DNA from: Siderastrea radians
Lineage: Eukaryota > Cnidaria > Anthozoa > Scleractinia > Rhizangiidae
Assembly (NCBI GenBank): GCA_964017195.1
Contig: OZ024897.1
Span: forward strand, 8,693,951-8,757,950
Direction: 5' to 3'
Length of the DNA: 64,000 nt
The notes under the pieces are model-generated. The model did no database searches, was not told the origin of the DNA, and saw only the letters and a program-made list of their open reading frames with translations. The first letter of the stretch is position 1, and each line of letters begins with the position of its first letter. This document shows, piece by piece, positions 55,954-64,000 of this stretch. Made by a program: the position numbers and the translations under genes.

Positions 55954-56257
55954 CTGTATTAGCTTTCATTATTTTCGACGCAGCATGTGCTATGTATAGC
56001 AAACTATATTGCTATCTATTAATTGCTATGTTGTTTTTTGTATTGTCAGATTTTTACAGCTGACTACATTTCTGTATTATTTATATTTTAAAACGGATTC
56101 CTATAAAAAGGTCACCTCTCACTTTACATCGAATATATTATTCTAGTGCAAGACAAGGAGGCTCGCCAAAATGAATATAAATCGATCCAATGTCTGCACA
56201 AACCGCAAGCCGTATACACGGCACAAATTGAGTCGAAAATAATGAAAGCTAATACAG
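55954..56257. mobile_element. 304-bp MITE upstream of the globin
   Basis: A 26-bp sequence (CTGTATTAGCTTTCATTATT followed by TTCGAC) at 55,954-55,979 is perfectly inverted at 56,232-56,257. Nothing coding lies between. It begins about 175 bp upstream of the globin ATG, so it lies in the likely promoter area. Confidence 0.75.
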
Positions 56258-56599
56258 TCTAGCAGGTATATAATGGATTTGACGCCATAGCACAAAAAGC
56301 CCGCGAGGAACTTCAAGAAGGGGTTTGGAGCGCCCCTACCCTCCTCGTCCGTGCCGCGTTTGCTATCTTGGGCACTCTTCGATCTGGATTTGTCCCAGCT
56401 GCTGCCCGCACCTCATCAATAACAATACACTGGGCGGAATATTACACTATAATTCATTCTTTTTTCAAGCATTTGCACTTGCTATTATGTTCCTAAGCGC
56501 GTTGTTTTCTTTTGTTTTGTCTTTTTTTCAATCATTCATTTTCCCGGATTCTTTTGTGCTCTTAATCGTTATTTAGGAACGTCTGATATGTTTACATTG

Positions 56600-57680
56600 T
56601 GACTAGGCCTCGGTCAAATAGATTCGACATCATTCTAATATCGTTGAATACAACTTTGTTGGAAGATGTTAAACGAAGTGACCACACCAATTCATATATC
56701 TTATTAGATGTTTCGGTGTGAAGTATCGCCGTATATTTTACGAGCTGTGCTGTATTTTGACAAGCCCGCAGGGCGAGTGAAAATACAAACAACGAGTAAA
56801 AATATATAGAGGATATTACACGGTATTTTGGAGGGGTTAAAGCCATATTTTACGAGCGAGCGCAGCGAGTGAGTAAAATATTGTTTTTTACTACGAGAAA
56901 ATAAAATTCATATTTTCAAGCCACCGTGTAATTTTCTTTTCATTTTATAGACAAAAGTACTTTTACACAAACAATAGTGCAAAAGAGGGAAATGACGTCA
57001 TCGATACCTCACTTGTGAGGACATGGAAAATACGCCGCTCGAGTCCCGGATGTAGTCAGTGTAGCTTCGTATGAACGTTACGAGTGGCCTATTTTCCACG
57101 TAAACACTCTTGTCCGATATAATAAACGGCGATACTTAATTCACACCCAAACATCTAATGAGAGATTTATTATCCAACTTAACCTTTTTCAACCTCTTTC
57201 AGTAACTTGAAAGAAAACTACACGAGCACAGTACTGTACAATAACCAACTGTACAATATCGTGGGATATTTGTACTCGTTTCGCGCGCTATCTGTACATA
57301 CAATAACTAATGCAGTTGGATAATAAAATATTGTTATTCACACCTGAGAAGAACGGGAAAGTGAATTAACATCATTCAACAGGGTGACCAAACGCGCTCA
57401 ACATGTTGAATTAAGCAATATTGAACAGTGTTGAGAAATATTGACACAACGTAGTTAAACATCAATCAACAGGGTGACCAAACGCGCTTTACTAGTATAA
57501 GGCCTTGGTCAAATGGATTCAACATCATATGACATCGTTGAATACAACTTTGTCGGTATGATGACATGGGCATGTTGAACGTGTTGACTTAACTCCTGAG
57601 AACCAAACGGAAAAGAATCACCACTATTCAATATCATTCAACAGGTTGGCCAAACGCATTTTATATGTTTAATCGGTAGG
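56600..57680. repeat. Mixed dispersed repeats
   Basis: 56,605-56,665 and 57,495-57,560 carry the AGGCCTCGGTCAAA / GTTGAATACAACTTTGT type also seen at 13,600-13,800. 56,840-57,120 is the inverted copy of the 41,155 repeat. 57,360-57,490 has two copies of CAACAGGGTGACCAAACGCGC. Confidence 0.65.
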
Positions 57681-57880
57681 TTCTAAAACCAGAAGCACGA
57701 GAACATCCCAGAACACCACGTAACACCACATACCCGGGGGCACTTGATCCATGTTTGGGTATAGGGGCTCCGCTGAGGGTTTGAAACCCTTACCCTGTTC
57801 CGTGAAGGACAATACCTTCCATTTTAGGTTCCCGTTATTGCGTAAGCCATATTTAACGCGACAATCGCACTGACCATGCC

Positions 57881-58293
57881 TTAAGATAGGCTCAGTCTCC
57901 AGCCGTGAGTGTCTCGATGCGCCCGCGATTCTCGCCACCTTCACGGCTGGGCGCACGGGTTTGGTTATTGTTTAGACTGACCAATCAGAGACAAGCCCCC
58001 TGAAATTTGCGGGGCAGAATGCGCGACATAATTTAGCGGGATTTCGTCTTTCTCTTGAAATTTCACACTTTTAGGAGGACGTTTCAGGCATACTTTTCGC
58101 ATTTCGCTTTTTTTCAAGACGATAAGAAAAAACAGATAAAATTTAAGCAAATGACGTGTGGATTGTCTGCATAATTATTAAAACTGTAATGACGTCACGG
58201 ACATGCAACCAAACCCGTGCGCCCAGCCGTGAAGGTGGCGAGAATCGCGGCGCATCGAGACACTCACGGCTGGAGACTGAGCCTAACCTTAAG
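57881..58293. mobile_element. Inverted-repeat element with arms of about 87 bp
   Basis: 57,881-57,967 and 58,206-58,293 are reverse complements over about 87 bp with two or three differences (GTCTCCAGCCGTGAGTGTCT and CACCTTCACGGCTGGGCGCA blocks). The 240 bp between has no coding sequence. It could be a MITE or the junction of two opposite copies of a longer repeat. Confidence 0.7.
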
Positions 58294-58765
58294 ACAGACT
58301 CGCATAAAATTATCCACCCTGTTTAGGACAGAGAGGCTACCCAGTCCAGCGGCAGGTCTCCGTATAGGCCATATCATATATAAGGGAGTACAACCCCCGC
58401 AACAACATAACACGGGAACAGTACCCACCCAAGGACTAGATTAAGCCTAGTTAGTCCTATTCAAGTCCCCATATCGGCTAGCTTTTGTATGGTGTTCCGT
58501 TGGGTTCAGGGCTGTTCTCGGCTGTCGCGGGACGATCCGGACACCGGTGTTTTCTGCCGGGTTTTAGTAGACCACGAGCAGTCTATCTTTCTTTTTAGTG
58601 GTAGTCATGGAGATTTCCGCCTGCGCCCGGAAAAGTACGACGAGCAACCCCCGTTCTTATGATAGCGTCTTCTGAAATTTGGTACCTCTCAGGTGTAAGT
58701 TGGAATGGTACCACTCCCACAACAAAATATTCTTAAGTGCCTTTTCAAAATGCCCACTGCGCTAG

Positions 58766-60340
58766 GTGGATGTAGCTTCAACGGTGGATGTAGTTAGTAA
58801 ACTGTTGACTAAATTAAACGAAAGGAAAGCCGCAGGCCTAGATAATATTCCAAATAAACTTCGAAAAATGGCTGGCAATATAGTCGTACCATCACTCACA
58901 CAAATATTTACAAAGTCGATCAGCACTGGTATCTTGCCAATTGAGTGGAAATTGGCTAGAGTGGCTCCTATATTCTAATCAGGAAGGGAGAAAGGGACGA
59001 CCCAAACAACTATCGACCAATATCTACTATTCCGACAGTTGGAAAATTTTTCGAAAAAATTATGTACGACCAGCTTTGCGAGTATCTTAATAACAACAAC
59101 TTACTAACCCGCTGTCAATCTGGTTTCCAATCACTACACAGTACACTTACTGTGTTGATCGAAGCCACAAATAGCTGGTCGGTCAACATCGACAATGGCC
59201 TTGTTAATGGTGTAATGGTGTAATTGATCTCAAAAAAGCCTTTGCCTTGACCACAGTGTTCTTTATATACGGAAGCTTTACAAATACGGTGTTGACAGGA
59301 GTAGTCTCAAATGGTTAGAATCATATCTTTCCGACCGAAGCCAAAAATGCAGTGTAAACGGCTTTTTGTGAAATACTGCCCCAGTTTCCTGTGGCATCCC
59401 ACAGGATACTGAGCAATCTTGGACCACGTCTATTCTTAGTCTATATTAATGAATGGATCTGCCCAATTGCCTCAGTTTAGCCTTTCCAAGGATGTTCGCC
59501 GACGACACAAATATAACCTTCGCTGCCAGTACAATGGCTGACCTTGAAAATGTAAATTCAGAGCTAAGAAATCTTAACCGCTGGCTTATAACTAACAGGC
59601 CCCGGTAACAGGCTAAGCCTTAACGTTGCCAAGACTGAATTCATGGTAATTGGGTCAAATCAACGAATACATGCTCTTTCGAATAATCAGATTACGATAT
59701 CGAAATTCGGCAAATCCAAAAAAGAGTTGATGAAGCCAAATCACTGGGCTTGTTAATCGACGAACGCCTTACATGAACAAGACATATAGACGAAAAAAGT
59801 AAGAAGATATCTTCAGCCATAGGTGCCCTTAAACGTACAAGACCATTCACCTCCGAATGTCCAAAAGTCTACCAAGCGTTAATTTTACCCCACTTTGACT
59901 ACTGTAGCTCCGTTTGGGTTGAACTCAACGTTACCTAGAGCGATAAACTCCAAAAACTCCAAAATAGTGCTGCCAGGCACGCTGAAAGGAGCTGAAGGCG
60001 ATGTCAATGTTTAAAACAATTAGAGGTCTTTCCCCGGCGTACTTGCAAATTAAATATAGTTTAAGAGATTCCGAGTTTAAACTAGACCTGCCCAAGCCAC
60101 GCACGAACTGCCTTAAGTGAGCTTTGGCTACAGCGTGCTGCTATTATGGAACAGCCTACCCGTCAATTTACGGAAATTAGACTCTCTTGGGCACTTTAGA
60201 GGGAAAGTGACCGATTTTACAACAATTGTTAGTCAGGCTCCCACACGGCAAACTTGTAAAACATTATTGTTATTATTTTAACTTGTAAATACTGAAGATT
60301 TTACCGTGGATAAATATATAAAGTATGTATGTAAGTATGT
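58766..60340 (+). pseudogene. Decayed non-LTR retrotransposon (CR1/L2/Jockey-like) reverse transcriptase
   Basis: Translated pieces in order: KLNERKAAGLDNIPNKL, then after a frame break NNYRPISTIPTVGKFFEKIM and CQSGFQSLHSTLTVL, then IDLKKAF, then GP-LFLVYIN and FADDTNITFAAS (the catalytic FADD box near 59,490), then LNVAKTEFMVIGSN, LGLLIDERLT and ILPHFDYCSSVW. The order and motifs fit the RT of CR1/L2/Jockey-type LINEs. Many stops and shifts make it dead. The 3' end is probably near 60,340, where short GTATGTA repeats occur. No endonuclease domain was seen upstream. Confidence 0.85.
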
Positions 60341-60710
60341 AAAACTGCCAACAAAAGTCGGTTGTCACTTATTACAAAAACTTACATCGAAAGAACAGAA
60401 GCAAGTCTTGGCCGCAGCTGAACCGAAAGGAATGACTTAAGCATGACTTTATCGATCATATGACCGATGTTAACAGTAGTAGGGGGGTATACCCTTACTG
60501 CAATTATTTCCCCCCGATGACCCAGGACCACTCATGCGTATTACATTATATTAAATAAGGCGGGAAAAGACATAAATTTTCTATTGGCAAGCGAATATTT
60601 CACTTAATTAAATAAGACTCCTCCACCCATCCCCGCCCCTCCGGTCAGTCTCGTCGTTACAAGTTTTCGAGCACAAAAATGTTTGCTTGCAACTGTAGCG
60701 CTAACCCACC

Positions 60711-61032
60711 GGGGCTGCTTACCATTTACCTGAAAAATCTGGTTGGGCTGACCGGATGCATAATGGTAAGGAAGTTACCGTTTTGTGTGGAATAGAACTT
60801 ACCATTTACCAAACTAACGAGCGCGAATTTCCCGCCACTTTTCTTCAGCGGAAGACTGAATTCGAGAAAAAGGGGGTGTGGTCCGTAATTTTCAGTCGGC
60901 TCGTTCTAACCGGAAAAAGAGGAATACCTCAGAAGGAAGTCCAAATCTCCGGATGGAATTTCCGAAAAATGGCCTTACCGTTTACCTTGCATCCGGAATT
61001 TTCGGAAATTTTAGTTAAACGGTAAGCACCCC
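60711..61032. mobile_element. 322-bp MITE with GGGGCTGCTTACC ends
   Basis: The left end GGGGCTGCTTACCATTTACC is matched in inverse by the right end GTTTAACTAAAATTTCC...-type arm finishing GGTAAGCACCCC. Internal copies of TTACCATTTACC and its inverse recur. No target duplication was obvious. Confidence 0.65.
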
Positions 61033-61122
61033 AGATGTATCCTGTATTCCTTTTACCCACCCTCTTCTTTCCCCTCCCTCTTCTCCAACTCCTCTCACCC
61101 CTGCACATCCCTGCCCAGTCTT

Positions 61123-61281
61123 CGTCCGATTTTGAGATAGAAGCAGTTCGGCAGATGGACGAACTGCAAAATGTTATGATAGATCATAAATCCTCTGATT
61201 ATAGATCCCAGCTTAAAAACGAAGTAGTGGAAATGGACAGGGAGTGGGAATCCGGAAGAAAGGATGTGTCAACCTGGGTAT
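61123..61281 (+). other. Candidate unidentified exon
   Basis: A long pyrimidine tract ends in CCCTGCCCAG at 61,123. It is followed by an open frame (SSSDFEIEAVRQMDELQNVM, RSQLKNEVVEMDREWESGRK) and a donor-like CCTGG/GTATAAG near 61,279. It has charged, helix-like composition. No partner exons or family were recognised, so it may be spurious. Confidence 0.25.
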
Positions 61282-61289
61282 AAGCCCGC

Positions 61290-62660
61290 GTGTAAAACAG
61301 CCTTTATGAGCTCGTCGTGAATTGACGCCGAGAGAGATAGAATGAAGTCGTACAATATACCGTAGAAAACCTTGAATGCGAGATTCCAAGGAAGTAGGGG
61401 GAATCAGGAGAAGACGTTCTGGAAGTAGGAGATACACGCTCCTTCTGGCTCTCCCCGCAAATGATAACAGAGGTTTCATATACCCCCCTACATCCCCGCA
61501 AAGTAACCTTCATTTAATTATTAACCCTCTAGAACATCAGGTCAGTAGTGACTGGAATTGGTATTGAATAATTAACTAGAATGTAAATACCCGGAATCAA
61601 AAAGTTGCTCACTAAACTAGTTGTAATATGCTATTTCCTATCTCTGTGTATTGCCAGGATCAATTTATACCTCAGTTGCCCGCTCAAATTTACGAGTTAT
61701 CGACAGATAAGAGAATATAATACCATCATAATCTCCTGTGACAGAATATAGCAATTTTCAAAAGCGGGCAAAGATCAGAAGATAATTTCTATGTTTTTGA
61801 ACTCCTATCTGTCCACTTCATGATAAGGATCCGGCGAAGTGGTGTCTATTTTGGCTATTCAAAAGCTGACGTTGATAGGAACGTTCCAAAAGAAAAGTCG
61901 CATTTTTTCAGATGTGTGGCGACACGTGTAATTTTACACACCACAGCCTACCCGCAGATGTATTCCGAGATCCTTAGTTCTATCTCGGAAGAAGAACGAA
62001 GAAAGTAGGAAATATCTACGCACAGCCAGACACCATGTCAGCGTTGAGTGTAAAAGAAATACACTCAAGGAATCACAGAAAAAAATACTTTAACCGTATT
62101 CATAGCTTGGAAACACACCTTCGTTCCACTAACAGTGAGCTCCCTGAGCAAAACGAAACTCGAACACTTATGATAACCCCATCATCGGTGAAGATGTGGT
62201 GATGCGAATCATCTGTTTTTTAAATCAACTTTGTTAATGAAGAGCTAAGAACTCAATGTTTTGTTTGGCTCTATTTTTATCGACAATAGAAAATCGCAAC
62301 CACCCGTAAGCCGGACAAGAGAATCAGCATCAGTGTGTTGACCCCCCCCCCCCTTCCTGAAACAGACCTGATGAAATTAGGCTTTAAAAAGAATGCGGAA
62401 TGACTAAAGAAAGACACAGAAGACGAAATAAATAAGTAAAAATATATCTGCAACAAAAAATTACCGATTTTGTTTGTAAAAGTGGCATTTTATGCTGCTG
62501 TGCTTAAATTATGCTCATTTATGCTCATGGGCAATCTTCTCGGCAGCTGGCCTGTTAACATAATCTTCCTCTTCATCTTTGTCTAAAAGCTGGCTACGTG
62601 CAAATGGGACTCCGAGACCCTTGGCCTATTCCAGACTGGACTAGACTAGACTAGAATACA
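61290..62660. other. Stretch without recognised genes
   Basis: An open frame at 61,802-62,008 (VHFMIRIRRSGVYFGYSKAD ... SISEEERRK) has some protein-like character but no family call. A C-run lies at 62,341-62,354. The rest shows nothing recognisable. Confidence 0.35.
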
Positions 62661-62678
62661 AGGTAGAAATGCATATAA

Positions 62679-63072
62679 TTGTCAAAATGACTACTGCAAG
62701 GGCTGATCAAACAAGGTGAAAAGACTTGAGTTATCATATTTCGACTTGCCAATACCAATATTTACGTGATTCTTTCAGGAAGGCACATGAGGCTCACATT
62801 ATTCACAAAGCTAAGACTCTTGAGCCTCAAGGCATCAACAAACGTGATGAACTGTAATTTGTAAGTATATACAGTACAAAAAAGTTTTATTTGTCACACC
62901 ATACCACGTCATATATGTAACTTCCGCTCATTGTTCTACTACATACATATTTCTGTAAACTCGCAATTTGCCTTAATAAACCTGATGAAGACTGGTGTTG
63001 GCCAGTCGAAATATTGTAACTCAAGTCTTTTCACGTTGTTTGATCAGCCCTTGCAGTAGTCATTTTGACAAT
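62679..63072. mobile_element. 394-bp inverted-repeat element with a hammerhead-like core
   Basis: 62,679-62,750 and 63,001-63,072 are reverse complements over about 72 bp with few differences (TGTCAAAATGACTACTGCAA, GGGCTGATCAAACAA). Next to the right arm, 62,982-63,015 reads CTGATGA, a perfect 6-bp stem (GACTGG/CCAGTC), then GAAATATT. This is the hammerhead pattern. It is probably a second Penelope-like remnant, unrelated in sequence to that at 27,357. Confidence 0.5.
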
Positions 63073-63079
63073 CATTTAT

Positions 63080-64000
63080 ATTTTTATCAATTTTGTCGAC
63101 TGATCACGATCTTTTTGATCCGACGTTGACTAAGGTTGATCGTACACGGGTTTTCCAGTGGTTTTAAACCTTAACTTCATACAAGGTAGACACCAAAAAT
63201 CCCTACCCAATCCCAGACTCGCCAAGTGTCAATCCCTAGATTCCCTACAAATAATACCCTAATCTAGGCTAAAAGACTCTGATTTCTATACGCTATCCTA
63301 CACCAAACTGGTTGAAAACCATACCTTCACAGCTTATATATGGGAGTACCCTCCTCTCCTAGGGATAGGCAGCACCTTAATCTATTTCGTTGTCTTCACC
63401 AGTTGTTTAGACCAGTGTTGTAGAGTGTCAAGTGTGGAAGCTAAAAGATCTTTAAGAGCGGATGTCTGCAATTATCGAGAATCGGGCGTCAGTCGTGAAA
63501 TTTCGAATTTCTTTATATTCTGCTCAAGTAACCTCTATAGTGAAGTATTTTCAAAAATGACATTAAAAGTTTCAACAGCTTTTTATTTTTTTCGAAATCG
63601 GGCAAAGTTTGAAAATACGGCATATCGGCCTCCTTCGAATAGTGAAACTGGCGGAAAATAACAAATTTTTATCTCGCTCGTACGTTAAAACGCAGCGTCG
63701 TCTGTTAATGAAACACAAACACAATATAAACACACTTTAGCTCTTTATAATACAGTAATTTTCTTTGGATAAGCTGTTCAAGTGAGAATGTATCGGCCGT
63801 TAGAAGAAAACCAGTTTCAGGTATTTAAAAAAATAGCAAATTTCACCCAACTTCGACACTACAGAAACCCAATTGGTACGTGGATTTTGGACATGGAATA
63901 ACAACAGGTTTAAAGAAAAATATTTGTAAATTACTGTGTTAAAATATTTCTGGCGGCAATGAAAATTTACACCGTCGAGAGACCAAAATGTGAAGGGTAG
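63080..64000. other. End of window, nothing recognised
   Basis: One open frame at 63,425-63,661 has no recognisable domain. No repeats with clear ends were found. Confidence 0.35.

Noticed and set aside
57669..58444. Two ORFs starting MRPAVKVARIA on opposite strands
   Set aside because: The shared start comes from the 87-bp inverted repeat. The rest has no protein-like features in common.

Overview
The window looks like nuclear DNA from a scleractinian coral or a close anthozoan relative. The evidence is intron-bearing animal genes (IFT20, a KCTD10/13/TNFAIP1-type BTB gene, a neuroglobin-like globin), large TPR-CHAT genes of the TTC28-like kind that are expanded in corals, and a dense background of decayed transposons and short inverted-repeat elements. 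No bacterial operons, CRISPR arrays or rRNA genes are visible.

Layout. 1-3,150 is the 3' part of a tyrosine-recombinase (DIRS/Ngaro-type) retrotransposon broken by frameshifts, with part of its split direct repeats. 3,300-7,600 is transposon debris: an inverted-repeat pair, a nested 0.75-kb element and a broken acidic ORF. 7,700-13,250 and 20,220-27,020 are two copies of a duplicated segment, each carrying an intact minus-strand TPR-CHAT gene. One encodes 967 residues with about 9 TPRs, the other 1,366 residues with about 19. 13,250-20,200 between them holds tandem duplications, a SINE and a 1.2-kb terminal-inverted-repeat element carrying a RecQ helicase fragment. 27,280-32,230 has hammerhead-like inverted repeats, a hAT-type fragment, several MITEs and one unidentified exon-like ORF. 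32,240-35,007 is a very young element with 0.92-kb, almost identical terminal inverted repeats, a 9-bp target duplication and PIF1-helicase-like gene fragments. It ends about 430 bp before the KCTD/BACURD gene (four coding exons, 35,441-42,871, plus). IFT20 follows (four exons, 45,866-49,978, plus). Then comes the globin on the minus strand (four exons, 52,132-55,779). 55,780-64,000 is repeats plus a decayed CR1/L2/Jockey-like LINE (58,766-60,340).

The host genes do unrelated jobs: a CUL3 ubiquitin-ligase adaptor, ciliary transport, haem-based gas or redox chemistry, and putative caspase-like proteases with a TPR sensor. The best candidates for unusual biology are the paired TPR-CHAT proteases, which differ by almost exactly ten 40-residue repeats, the young fold-back element next to KCTD, and an N-myristoylation-type globin. 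Exon structures were inferred by eye from splice signals, reading phase and family knowledge. No alignment or database search was run.
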